From a virus: a DNA stretch of 40,812 bases. Position 1 is the stretch's first letter. Each line of letters starts with the position of its first letter. Shown here in pieces: positions 14,998 to 22,340 of the stretch. The stretch is from IMG/VR virus record IMGVR_UViG_3300028666_000013, positions 1 to 40,812 of that record, one strand, 5' to 3'. A model generated the notes under the pieces. It was not told the DNA's origin. It did not search any database and saw only the letters and a program-made list of their open reading frames with translations. The translations under genes and the position numbers were made by a program.

Positions 14998-15743
14998 TAC
15001 CCATCGACGAGGGCATGGCGATCCTGGCCTGCGACCCCGATTCCGGACTCATCGCCGCCGATTGGTTCGAGGAGGTCGGCCTGCAATTCGAGTCCGAAGC
15101 ACTTCGGGCTTGCACGACGGATCTCTTGAACGACCTTTGGGGCTGGGGCTCGGGCTTGGGCTCGGGCTGGGGCTTGGGCTTGGGCTCGGGCTGGGGCTCG
15201 GGCTCGGGCTTGGGCTTGGGCTGGGGCTCGGGCTGGGGCTCGGGCTCGGGCTCGGGCTCGGGCTTGGGCTCGGGCTTGGGCTTGGGCTTGGGCTCGGGCT
15301 CGGGCTTGGGCTTGGGCTGGGGCTCGGGCTCGGGCTGGGGCTCGGGCTCGGGCTTGGGCTCGGGCTTGGGCTTGGGCTGGGGCTCGGGCTTGGGCTGGGG
15401 AAAGAGATTGCTGATTTTCTTTCAGATGATCAGGAGTAGTTTTTCCATGCTAGGCACGGCGAAGGCGGGCGAGTGTTACCTGATCTTCGGGCAATTTGGC
15501 CTCGCGTTCGCGGCCCGGTTCGTGCGGCGGACCGGGCTCAATTCGGGCGAATTTTCCGAGGTCTGGAATATCCACGACACCCACGCGGGGAACAACTGGG
15601 GGCGGCTGGCCGACGGGATGGACCGGGACGTGGCCGACTTCCGCCGGTTCGGCGACTCGGCCGAGCTGCTCGTGATCGCGATCCGGGTTTGGAAGGGCGA
15701 GCTGCCGGCCGAGAGCGGACAGGCGAGGGGACGTCAGCGATGA
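14994..15743 (+). CDS. Repeat-companion-like protein with 44 Gly-X dipeptides
   Basis: A 249-residue protein. Residues 1-40 ([20 protein letters not shown]) resemble the planctomycete repeat-companion domain (TIGR02996, whose core reads like ADWLEE). Residues 49-136 are 44 dipeptides of X-Gly where X is only Trp, Ser or Leu. The rest (about 137-249) is a folded domain with [20 protein letters not shown] and [20 protein letters not shown], ending [11 protein letters not shown]. The DNA repeat is an imperfect hexamer, T-G/C/T-G-GGC. The start overlaps the annealing gene stop (ATGA) and the stop overlaps a convergent gene by 10 bp. Function unknown; it may vary in length between strains. Confidence 0.7.
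   Translation: MIPIDEGMAILACDPDSGLIAADWFEEVGLQFESEALRACTTDLLNDLWGWGSGLGSGWGLGLGSGWGSGSGLGLGWGSGWGSGSGSGSGLGSGLGLGLGSGSGLGLGWGSGSGWGSGSGLGSGLGLGWGSGLGWGKRLLIFFQMIRSSFSMLGTAKAGECYLIFGQFGLAFAARFVRRTGLNSGEFSEVWNIHDTHAGNNWGRLADGMDRDVADFRRFGDSAELLVIAIRVWKGELPAESGQARGRQR
15138..15401 (+). repeat. Hexanucleotide minisatellite (TNG-GGC) x44
   Basis: 264 bp made of 44 imperfect copies of T(G/C/T)G-GGC. The codon's middle base changes freely among G, C and T but is never A, which would give a TAG stop. Longer blocks of several hexamers recur within it, pointing to slippage or unequal recombination. Confidence 0.95.
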
Positions 15744-16273
15744 TCCGCCACGATCTTCCGGGCCTGTTCGACCAGCGAGTCTTTGAGGATCTGCCTCAGC
15801 AGCTCGTTCAGCGACGCGGTCATATCCCGGCCGGCCAGCGCGGCGACGCGGATCGCCAGGGCCCGCACGTCGGGCTCGATCGTCTCGGGCGATCGTGGCA
15901 TCGGGATCGGGCATGGCGATGGGGCAGTGGCAGGCGCAGGCGCAGGCGCCTCCATCGTCCTCGAGATCTCCTCATCCTGCATCAGCGCCTGGAAGTACTT
16001 CCCTTTCGCCTTGAGATCTTCCAGGTACTCGGCCCTGTTCAGGACCCTGACCAGCTCGATCTTGACCGCGTTCCCGCCGCGGTTGATTTCATCGGCCACT
16101 TTTTCCACGCTCCGGCGCCGGCTGGCCCTCACCATGCTCTTGCGCTGGCCATCCCGGTAGGTCACGTGGTACTCGTAGGCAAAGCGATAATCGGGCCTGT
16201 CCTCGCGCCAGCTCCGGCCTCGGCCAGTCCTCCCGGGCGGCTCGACGCGGGATTCCGAGAGCTGAGGTGTCAT
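15734..16273 (-). CDS. Unknown protein, 179 residues, convergent to the repeat gene
   Basis: Read from ATG 16271-16273, which has a GGGGAGAG ribosome site seven bases upstream. After an arginine-rich N-terminus the segment DYRFAYEYHVTYRDGQRKSM looks like a small beta unit, followed by helices (VEKVADEINRGG), an Ala/Pro linker (APAPAPATAPSP), and a C-terminal helix pair (SLNELLRQILKDSLVEQARK). No family recognised. It lies alone on the minus strand within the rightward block and overlaps the repeat gene by 10 bp. Confidence 0.55.
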   Translation of the reverse strand: MTPQLSESRVEPPGRTGRGRSWREDRPDYRFAYEYHVTYRDGQRKSMVRASRRRSVEKVADEINRGGNAVKIELVRVLNRAEYLEDLKAKGKYFQALMQDEEISRTMEAPAPAPATAPSPCPIPMPRSPETIEPDVRALAIRVAALAGRDMTASLNELLRQILKDSLVEQARKIVADHR

Positions 16274-16621
16274 CAAGATCTCTCCCCGATCGGTGTTTTC
16301 CGGAGCGCGCCCCATGCGCTCGCATCGACCAAGCTTACTACCGGCGCCGGCGTGATGCCAAGAGGACTCCCCCGAATCACGGCAAAGGCCCGGGTGGACA
16401 CGGCTTGCCACCTTATTAGGCGAAATCCATCGTCATCACCCATGCCTCCCTTGGCGCGACCGCGATTCGCGGTTAACAATCGTGATGGGGTGCGCGCCGC
16501 GCATCCCGCTTCGGGCCGCCCCAGCAGGTTGGCCACCACGTCATCGCCCGTCTCTTGACCTGATTTTCCCTGGCCTCGCTCGACTGACCGACTAACCGTC
16601 GAAAGCAAAAATGAGGTTCTC
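16274..16621. other. Divergent intergenic region
   Basis: A 348-bp gap between a leftward gene (start 16273) and a rightward gene (start 16622). It must hold two promoters; none is recognisable by eye. It contains a perfect 15-bp palindrome (16459-16473) and a short CCGGCGCCGG palindrome (16341-16350). No coding frame is convincing. Confidence 0.5.
16459..16473. promoter_or_regulatory. Perfect 15-bp palindrome, candidate operator
   Basis: ACCGCGA-T-TCGCGGT, perfect arms around a single central base, in the divergent region between genes starting at 16273 and 16622. The position fits an operator; the binding protein is unknown. Confidence 0.4.
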
Positions 16622-17476
16622 ATGAGTGGGAATCGCGAGAGGAAGCCGCCTCCTGGGAATCCCCCTTCGAAACGCATTAGCGTGTCCCCGCCCAAATCAA
16701 CCTCTTCGATGCTGGTTATTTTGGGATTGGATACGGAAAAACGCGCGGCGATTCTCAGCGATACCCAGATTGACTGGGAGGCAATTCACTGGGGCGACAT
16801 ACCAAATATGCCTTCTTCGCGGATAAGGGAATCCATCGCATTGGTTGAGAGACTAAGCGACCGGATTATCAACCACGACGACCGAGAGAGTCATCTGAGA
16901 AATCACGCCTCCATCATTCGTGAATTGAGAGGGTTTCTAGGCCATGCTATCGCCCATGAACGGGCGTCATTCGATTCGCGTTTTGGCGAACGAACCGAAT
17001 ATATACAAGACGAGATTTATTGGGATGTTGCCGAAAGAGATCCAAACTTTGAATTTTATGATCTCGCGGACTTTCGTCATGGGGACCGCATCCTTGCCTA
17101 TTTCGATCGCAACCATCTTGTTCACGAGGAAGAACCGTCGATCGCAATCCCTCATTTCCATTACATCAAGGAAATCGACTTGCTCGATCAGACCAAGATC
17201 GAATTCCTTCTCAGCGAACATCCCAAGTGGATCGTCGATCTTGCCCGTGAACAGGCGCGCTACAGGTACGATCGGGCGCAAGAAAAGAACGCCTTCACGG
17301 ACGTCTTTGATCACAGCATCGTCTTTTACATCGAATCCGTCGCAGGGATGAAAGGAGTTGCGCCGCTGGCCTATTTGAGAGACATGCTCCTTACGCGACT
17401 TCGTGAAGATTACCAGGCCTGCTTGGACAGTCGGCCGGAATCGACAACTCCCGATCCATTAACACCGGGTTGGTAA
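16622..17476 (+). CDS. Low-GC orphan protein, 284 residues
   Basis: ATG at 16622 with GAGG just upstream. The protein begins with a Pro/Lys-rich segment (about 1-28), then a helical body with many charged and aromatic residues (SRIRESIALVERLSDRIINH, SIIRELRGFLGHAIAHERAS, KIEFLLSEHPKWIVDLAREQ). By eye the gene is close to half A+T and uses codons such as AAT, GAA and TTT far more often than its neighbours, which are strongly GC3. That points to recent transfer. No family recognised. A single accessory gene between divergent and terminal regions is a typical place for a moron or defence gene, but I see no motif to support a function. Confidence 0.65.
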   Translation: MSGNRERKPPPGNPPSKRISVSPPKSTSSMLVILGLDTEKRAAILSDTQIDWEAIHWGDIPNMPSSRIRESIALVERLSDRIINHDDRESHLRNHASIIRELRGFLGHAIAHERASFDSRFGERTEYIQDEIYWDVAERDPNFEFYDLADFRHGDRILAYFDRNHLVHEEEPSIAIPHFHYIKEIDLLDQTKIEFLLSEHPKWIVDLAREQARYRYDRAQEKNAFTDVFDHSIVFYIESVAGMKGVAPLAYLRDMLLTRLREDYQACLDSRPESTTPDPLTPGW

Positions 17477-17571
17477 GCAGTCCTCGCCCGGCCGGTGAAT
17501 TGAGCGGCCAGGGCCCATATAGTCACCGTCAAGCATCCATCCGTCCGTCCCGTATCGCCTGGCCTGCGGAT

Positions 17572-17587
17572 TCACCGTGACAAGTAC
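17572..17587 (+). repeat. 16-bp repeat upstream of the winged-helix gene, copy 1
   Basis: TCACCGTGACAAGTAC, identical to 18741-18756. A shorter related copy, TCACCGTCAAG, lies at about 17523. Both full copies are followed, 8 to 25 bp later, by a block GGCC(T/C)CTCGTGACGA. In this copy that block contains the gene's GTG start. Could be iterons or a duplicated leader. Confidence 0.6.
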
Positions 17588-17618
17588 GTCCGCTCGCCGC
17601 GACTGAACAGGGCCTCTC

Positions 17619-18749
17619 GTGACGACAGCAACCTATTTCCCGTCCATGGGCCCATCCGGCCCATCCGTCGAAGGTACGCGCCGACGTCGCGGGCCTCGAC
17701 CACCACGACCGCCGTCGCCGATCCCCGACCGGCGCACCCTGGAGCTGGTCGCCTATCTCAAGTCGATCCGGGTCCGCCAGTCCGTGCGCGACGCGGCCGA
17801 GATCCTGGCCAACGCCTGCCGTCGCTATGGCTCGACGGGCACCTACGACACCCAGACGTACCTGGCGAATGAGGGCCAGCTGGGGGTGAGCACGTTCCGC
17901 ACGGCGATCCGATACCTCGAATCGATCGGCCAGATGAGCCGCGAAGCCGTCTTCGTGGGCGGCGAGCACCGGACCCTCTACCGCTGCCATTGGCTGGAAG
18001 ACCCCCCAAACCCCCCAGGCCGCATCGGCGCCAGGGCGCCGATTCCTGGCGGTAGGGCGCCGAAATCGGCGCCAGATAAGAAAGAAGAGGAATTCACAGA
18101 GGAAGAAACAAAGACGACGACCTCGCGCACGCCCACGCAAGACCCGGAACCTGGAACCGATGTCCAGGTCGAGGTCGTCGTCCAGGCTTCGCTGGAGGAG
18201 CAGAGGGGAGAGGCCCATATCGCGACCGCCCCGGACCCCGAAGTGCCCCCCGAGCCTGCCGTCGCCGCGGCCCTGGCGGCGATCCCCAACCCCGAAGTCC
18301 GGTCGGCCCTGGAGTCCCGCTCGCGCACCTGGACTGGCGTCTACCGCGCCGAGTGGGTCGCCCGGGCCATCGCCGAGGTCGGCGCCAGGGCCGCTCGCTC
18401 CCGAGTCCATGACCCGGGCGGTTATGGCGACTCGATCCTGGCGAACTGGTCGGCCGAGGGAAAATCGATCATGCGCGTCGCCAAGCCACCTCCCCGCCCC
18501 GCCCAGGAGGTGCGGGCCGCCAGCCAGGCCGAGGGCGAAGCCCGGGCCGAAAAGCGACGCCAGGAGGCCCGGATCGACGCCGAAAGGGCCGCCATCGGCG
18601 CCCGATGGGACGCACTTCCCGCCGATAGCCGCAGGCCGATCGAGGCTCGGGCCCTGGCCGATTGCCCGCTGGCCGCCAGCAAGCCGCAATTGCTGCGATC
18701 GCTCTGCATGGCCATCCTGGCCGAAACAGAGCCGGCCGGGTCACCGTGA
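17619..18749 (+). CDS. Winged-helix DNA-binding protein, possible replication initiator
   Basis: A 376-residue protein from GTG 17619. Residues about 35-115 form a probable winged helix (YLKSIRVRQSVRDAAEILAN, then QTYLANEGQLGVSTFRTAIR and YLESIGQMSREAVFV). This resembles the DNA-binding part of phage or plasmid replication proteins that test a growing helix-turn-helix against a short hairpin. A proline/glutamate-rich linker (about 125-205) leads to a helical C-terminal domain (AAALAAIPNPEVRSALESRS, AEWVARAIAEVGARAARSRV, YGDSILANW). No polymerase or helicase gene is visible in the window, so an initiator is expected somewhere, and this is the best candidate by position and repeats. The call is tentative; a transcription factor is the alternative. 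Confidence 0.5.
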   Translation: MTTATYFPSMGPSGPSVEGTRRRRGPRPPRPPSPIPDRRTLELVAYLKSIRVRQSVRDAAEILANACRRYGSTGTYDTQTYLANEGQLGVSTFRTAIRYLESIGQMSREAVFVGGEHRTLYRCHWLEDPPNPPGRIGARAPIPGGRAPKSAPDKKEEEFTEEETKTTTSRTPTQDPEPGTDVQVEVVVQASLEEQRGEAHIATAPDPEVPPEPAVAAALAAIPNPEVRSALESRSRTWTGVYRAEWVARAIAEVGARAARSRVHDPGGYGDSILANWSAEGKSIMRVAKPPPRPAQEVRAASQAEGEARAEKRRQEARIDAERAAIGARWDALPADSRRPIEARALADCPLAASKPQLLRSLCMAILAETEPAGSP

Positions 18750-18756
18750 CAAGTAC
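18741..18756 (+). repeat. 16-bp repeat at the end of the winged-helix gene, copy 2
   Basis: TCACCGTGACAAGTAC; its first nine bases are the final codons and stop of the gene. The following CCTCGTGACGA reproduces the start of the gene, but the frame closes after five codons (GTG ACG AAC TCT CAC TAA). The leader and start appear duplicated at the 3' end. Confidence 0.6.
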
Positions 18757-18906
18757 CCCGGCCGGCCCCTCGTGACGAACTCTCACTAACCAACAATTGT
18801 ACAGGAGGACGGGCCCCATGTCAAGAGCAGAAAGTGAGAATTGGGCAGGAGTTACGTCGATTTTCGGGCTGATTTTGATCCCGATTTCGGCGTCATCTCC
18901 CGCGAA

Positions 18907-18950
<44 letters not shown>

Positions 18951-19109
18951 GTCAAGGTTTCGCCAGCTTTCCCAATTTGAACCGTGGCGAACATTGCGCC
19001 GATTTCATCTTTGGATGGGTCGGGTGTGTCCTGGCGCTGGCATACTGGCTTGTCGGGCGACGTGTCCCGATGGTTTCCCAGTCACCGCCCGTGGACCAGG
19101 AGCAAGCCC

Positions 19110-20042
19110 ATGCCGGCCATCCCTTACCCGCGATTCGTCGCCGAGGTCGAGGAGCTTTATCTGAGCGAGACGTCGCGAGGCACCTATCGCAAGATGCGCC
19201 AGACTCTCCGCGAGTTCGGCCAGGTCGAGGGCCTACGCAAGACCTCGGACCTGGACGACCTGGCCATCGTGCGATGGAAACGCGCCCATCCGGGCCGGAG
19301 TTGCTGGACCGTCAGGTCGCTCCTGATCAACTTCCGGCGGGCCTGCAACCTGGCGATCGCCAAGGGTTATCTCCGGCGATCCCCGTTCGGCATCCGGTCG
19401 CTGAACGACTGGGCTCAGCTCGAAGATCCGGGTTGCGTCCGGCACCATTCGCTGGAGGCGATCGGGGCCGTCCTGGGTCACCTGCGGGCGCTCTCGGCCA
19501 CGTCATGGGAGGATCATCGGCTCCTGACGCTGGCCTCGACGATCGCCTTCACGGGGGTCCGGGCCGGCGAGGCGTTCCATGCGAAGGTCGAGGACTTCGA
19601 CCTGGTGAACGGCGTGTTCACCATCTCGTCACGGCGGAAGCTGAAGACCCGGGCCTCGGCGCAGCCGGTCCCGATCCCGGCCGCCCTGGGCGAGCTGCTC
19701 TCCGGTTGGTTTGCCGTGGTCCATTGCGAATGGGCGTTCCCGGGCGTGCGGCGGATTGGCCCCTGGACCGGCGGGTTGCCCGGCCGCAAGCCGCTCGACC
19801 GGCTCAAGGCTCGGGCCAAGGAGCTGGGAATCGAGGGCTTCACCTTTCAAAGCCTGCGCCATTCCTGGGCGACTCACGCCGAAGGGGCGTGGGGCCTGAC
19901 CGATCCGCAGATCCAGAGGGCCTTGCGGCACACCACGATCCGCACCAGCAAGGCCCATTATCGCCATGCCGACCTGGCCAATCTCCGGGAGATCGGCGGC
20001 AAGGTCTCGATCCCCGTGCATCCCGGCGCCGATCCTCGCTGA
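19110..20042 (+). CDS. int: Tyrosine recombinase (integrase)
   Basis: A 310-residue site-specific recombinase. ATG at 19110 was chosen for its AGGAG site; an earlier in-frame ATG (18984) lies within the attP-side region. The N-terminal core-binding domain (about 1-105) contains SRGTYRKMRQTLREFG. The catalytic domain has Arg151 (TGVRAGE), Lys177 or 179 (RRKLK), Arg250 (QSLRHS, with Gln247 where His is usual), His274 (ALRHTT) and the nucleophile Tyr284 (AHYRH). With the tRNA-like site just upstream it should insert the element into a host tRNA-Arg gene, or act on multimers. The Gln at box II is a known tolerated variant but worth noting. Confidence 0.92.
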   Translation: MPAIPYPRFVAEVEELYLSETSRGTYRKMRQTLREFGQVEGLRKTSDLDDLAIVRWKRAHPGRSCWTVRSLLINFRRACNLAIAKGYLRRSPFGIRSLNDWAQLEDPGCVRHHSLEAIGAVLGHLRALSATSWEDHRLLTLASTIAFTGVRAGEAFHAKVEDFDLVNGVFTISSRRKLKTRASAQPVPIPAALGELLSGWFAVVHCEWAFPGVRRIGPWTGGLPGRKPLDRLKARAKELGIEGFTFQSLRHSWATHAEGAWGLTDPQIQRALRHTTIRTSKAHYRHADLANLREIGGKVSIPVHPGADPR

Positions 20043-20062
20043 GGTGCTTCGCCTGGCCGGCC

Positions 20063-20200
20063 TTGCTCCCTCTCGCCGGCCTGTGGCCGGACGAGCTGAA
20101 GGGGTTCGGCATCGCCGCCTGCGTCATTCCCCCCGCCCTGGGAGCGGGCTGGTGGGCCTACGTCAAGCTGACGAATGACGAGAGAGGGGGTGGCCGGTGA
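20063..20200 (+). CDS. Possible small single-span membrane peptide
   Basis: 45 residues from TTG 20063, with one hydrophobic stretch (GIAACVIPPALGAGWWAYV) and a polar end. It is included because its stop overlaps the next start as GTGA and the same frame is open. No ribosome site is obvious, so it may not be translated. Confidence 0.35.
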   Translation: MLPLAGLWPDELKGFGIAACVIPPALGAGWWAYVKLTNDERGGGR

Positions 20201-20460
20201 ACCACCGTCCCACTCTCCTGCGGGCCAGGATCTATCAGGAACTGGCCTCGAAGCCGGGCCGGGCCATGACGGCCAGCCAGATCCGCGAGTACACCGTGCG
20301 ACCCAGGCCCGGCCAGGACATCCAGGATGTGCTCCTGGTCATGGTCTCCGACGGCCTGCTTCGCCGCGTCATGGTGCCCCGGATGAACGGACACCAGTCG
20401 CTGCCGGCGTACGCGCTGGCGACGGCGTCGACACCGCAAACGATCGGAGGTGGCCGATGA
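20197..20460 (+). CDS. Small winged-helix-like protein
   Basis: An 87-residue protein from GTG 20197. The layout RARIYQELASKPGRAMTASQ, then IREYTVRPRPGQDIQDVLL and MVSDGLLRRVMV, is that of a small winged helix with recognition helix and wing. It starts in a GTGA overlap and its stop overlaps the next ATG, so it is part of the coupled chain leading to ParA. A regulatory role for the partition operon is possible but not shown. Confidence 0.55.
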   Translation: MNHRPTLLRARIYQELASKPGRAMTASQIREYTVRPRPGQDIQDVLLVMVSDGLLRRVMVPRMNGHQSLPAYALATASTPQTIGGGR

Positions 20461-20747
20461 AGACGGGCCAATTCTTCTCCCGGCTGGCCCCCGTGGCCCT
20501 GCCCGTGGCACTCTCGTTCGCCGCGCTGGCGATCATCGTCAATCGCACCGCGCCCCTGGCCGACCCCAAGATCGAGGCCGCGGCGAAGGAGGCCCGCGAG
20601 GCGGCGATCGAGCAGGCGTCGGCGCCCCGGTCGATCCAGATCACCACGGGCTCGGTCGAGCATCGGCTCCGCGCGATGGAAGCCCAGCTCGTCGAGCTGC
20701 GCAACCGCCTGGATCGGCTCGAAGCCGGGAAGGGGGGTGCCCGGTGA
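20457..20747 (+). CDS. Membrane-anchored coiled-coil protein
   Basis: A 96-residue protein with an N-terminal membrane helix (about residues 11-28, VALPVALSFAALAIIV) and two amphipathic helices (PKIEAAAKEAREAAIEQ; SVEHRLRAMEAQLVELRNRL, a leucine-heptad coiled coil). Coupled to neighbours by ATGA and GTGA overlaps. Function unknown; the layout suits a small envelope-attached spacer protein. Confidence 0.55.
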   Translation: MKTGQFFSRLAPVALPVALSFAALAIIVNRTAPLADPKIEAAAKEAREAAIEQASAPRSIQITTGSVEHRLRAMEAQLVELRNRLDRLEAGKGGAR

Positions 20748-21289
20748 AAATCCTTGTCTACAGGCCCGAGATCACGGTCTATCACCGCGATTTCGATGGC
20801 CTCTGGGTCTCGACTCACGGCACGAACACGGCCACGCTCTTCTATCCGATGAAGGACGAGCACGGCTCGTTGACGCCGACCGGATTCAGGCGTCACGTCG
20901 CGTTGGGAGAGGAGCCTTTTTTCACGATCATCGCGCCCGATGGTTCCTATCTCGGCGACGGCAACCGTGCCTCGCTGATCGCCCGCAAGGGGACGCCTAG
21001 CTATCTGTACACCCCCGACGGCAAGGTCCATGATCCGATCAACGCCCTTGTCCTGGCCAAGCGAAACGAGGGAGGGCTGGCGCTGGTCAGGCCAGATCGG
21101 CCCGAGCCGGTACCCGCGCCCTGTCAGCCTGAATCCGGACCCGAGCCGCGAGAATGGGCGGAAAAACCATTCGGGCCGTCCACCTGGACGGATGGCCCGA
21201 TCCCCGGCCAGCTTGCCTTCGGATTCTTCGACGACGAGCCGATCGAAGCATCCCGGAGCAAGCCGAAGCGGAAGGCGGTGAGATCATGA
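20744..21289 (+). CDS. Unknown protein, 181 residues
   Basis: GTG at 20744 (MKILVYRPEITVYHRDFDG). A beta-rich first half with a repeating Y/F-x-D-G theme (FTIIAPDGSYLGDG; YLYTPDGKVHDP), then a proline-rich linker and a C-terminal segment with basic end (SRSKPKRK). The short phrase PGQLAFGFFDDE recalls LVFGFVSDSGIE at the end of ParB. No family recognised. Coupled to its neighbours by start/stop overlaps. Confidence 0.5.
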   Translation: MKILVYRPEITVYHRDFDGLWVSTHGTNTATLFYPMKDEHGSLTPTGFRRHVALGEEPFFTIIAPDGSYLGDGNRASLIARKGTPSYLYTPDGKVHDPINALVLAKRNEGGLALVRPDRPEPVPAPCQPESGPEPREWAEKPFGPSTWTDGPIPGQLAFGFFDDEPIEASRSKPKRKAVRS

Positions 21290-21534
21290 CCCGACCTCGC
21301 GTCAAGCTCGACCTCCTGTGGCTGACCGTCGGCACGCGGTTCACCCTGGACGATGTCCCCGGCGCCGAGGTCTACACGGTCGCCGAGGCCGGCCGCAAGG
21401 CGCTCGACGGCTCGACCTTGCTGCCTCCGCTGTTCCGCGACGGGGCCGGCCTGATCGTCAAGGCGGCCGCCGTGAAGTCTCGCAATGGCGGGTCCTATTT
21501 CGCCTTCGGGCTGGAGGAGGAGCAGGTCCCATGA
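21286..21534 (+). CDS. Unknown small protein upstream of parA
   Basis: An 82-residue beta-rich protein from ATG 21286 (MTRPRVKLDLLWLTVGTRFT). It contains VYTVAEAGRKAL and SYFAFGLEEEQ. The ParA start ATG overlaps its last codons. It may be a small regulator of the partition operon, on position only. Confidence 0.5.
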   Translation: MTRPRVKLDLLWLTVGTRFTLDDVPGAEVYTVAEAGRKALDGSTLLPPLFRDGAGLIVKAAAVKSRNGGSYFAFGLEEEQVP

Positions 21535-22337
21535 AGACGATCGCCTTCCTGAATCAGAAGGGCGGCGTCGGCAAGACGTCGACCTGCCACCACCTGGCCG
21601 GCGCGTTCGCCGGCCGGGGGCTCCGGGTGCTGCTGGTGGACAACGACCCGCAGAGCTCGCTCACCCAGGGGCTGTTCGGGCCCGACGAGGCCAGGGACCT
21701 GGACCCTGCCTCGACGATCGCCGCCGTCCACCAGGGGGGCGACCCCCACCCGGGCGCGTTGATCCGGCCGACGTCGATCGCCGGCGTCGACCTGGTGCCG
21801 GGCTCGAGGGCCTGCGCCCGCTGGAACGTGCCGTGTCCCTCCGAGGTCGATCCCGATCGCCAGTTCGCCCTCGACGGGTTCCTGGGATCGATCGAGGGTT
21901 ACGACCTGGCGCTGGTCGATTGCCCGCCGAATCTCCACCTGGCCTCGTGGACGGCGCTGGTGGCGGCCGACCACCTCATCGTGCCGCTGCAACCGGAGGA
22001 CTATGCCAGCCAGGGGCTGGCCGACGTGCTGGAGTCGGTCGCCCTGGTGGTCGAGGGCCCGAACCCCCGGCTGACGGTGCTGGGCTACCTGCTCACGCGC
22101 GTCGTGGCCCGCAAGACCGTGCACCGGTTCTACGAGGATCGGCTCAGGCGCCTCTATGGCCGGGAGGTCTTCGAGACGCGCGTGCCCGACGCGGTGGCCT
22201 ATGTCGAGGCGATCATGGCACGGAAGCCGGTCCAACACTACGCGCCGCGATCGGCGGCGGCCGTGGCGATGCGTGCCCTCTCCGTCGAGGTCCTTCGGCA
22301 GGCCGGGATCTCCTCACCTATGATGGAGGTCCTCTGA
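21531..22337 (+). CDS. parA: ParA partition ATPase
   Basis: A 268-residue Walker-type partition ATPase (Soj/ParA). The deviant Walker A box is KGGVGKT (residues 10-16; Lys10 and Lys15), followed by LLVDNDPQSSLT and the Walker B stretch DLALVDCPPN. There is no N-terminal helix-turn-helix, so it resembles the short chromosomal-type ParA that does not repress its own operon. It would form a dynamic gradient that positions ParB-bound plasmid copies. It is followed by parB after three bases. Its presence argues that the phage genome is kept as a plasmid, at least part of the time. Confidence 0.95.
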   Translation: MKTIAFLNQKGGVGKTSTCHHLAGAFAGRGLRVLLVDNDPQSSLTQGLFGPDEARDLDPASTIAAVHQGGDPHPGALIRPTSIAGVDLVPGSRACARWNVPCPSEVDPDRQFALDGFLGSIEGYDLALVDCPPNLHLASWTALVAADHLIVPLQPEDYASQGLADVLESVALVVEGPNPRLTVLGYLLTRVVARKTVHRFYEDRLRRLYGREVFETRVPDAVAYVEAIMARKPVQHYAPRSAAAVAMRALSVEVLRQAGISSPMMEVL

Positions 22338-22340
22338 GCC

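Noticed and set aside
15138-15401. CRISPR-like array
   Set aside because: Units are six bases with no spacers; it is a coding minisatellite.
14915-15439. A long Leu-Gly repeat protein in another frame of the hexamer array
   Set aside because: It is the shifted reading of the same TNG-GGC repeat. The frame continuous with a coupled ATGA start and a folded C-terminal domain is the other one.
17529-18689. Long minus-strand frame opposite the winged-helix gene
   Set aside because: Antisense shadow typical of GC-rich DNA; no ribosome site and no recognisable domain, while the plus-strand protein has a winged helix.
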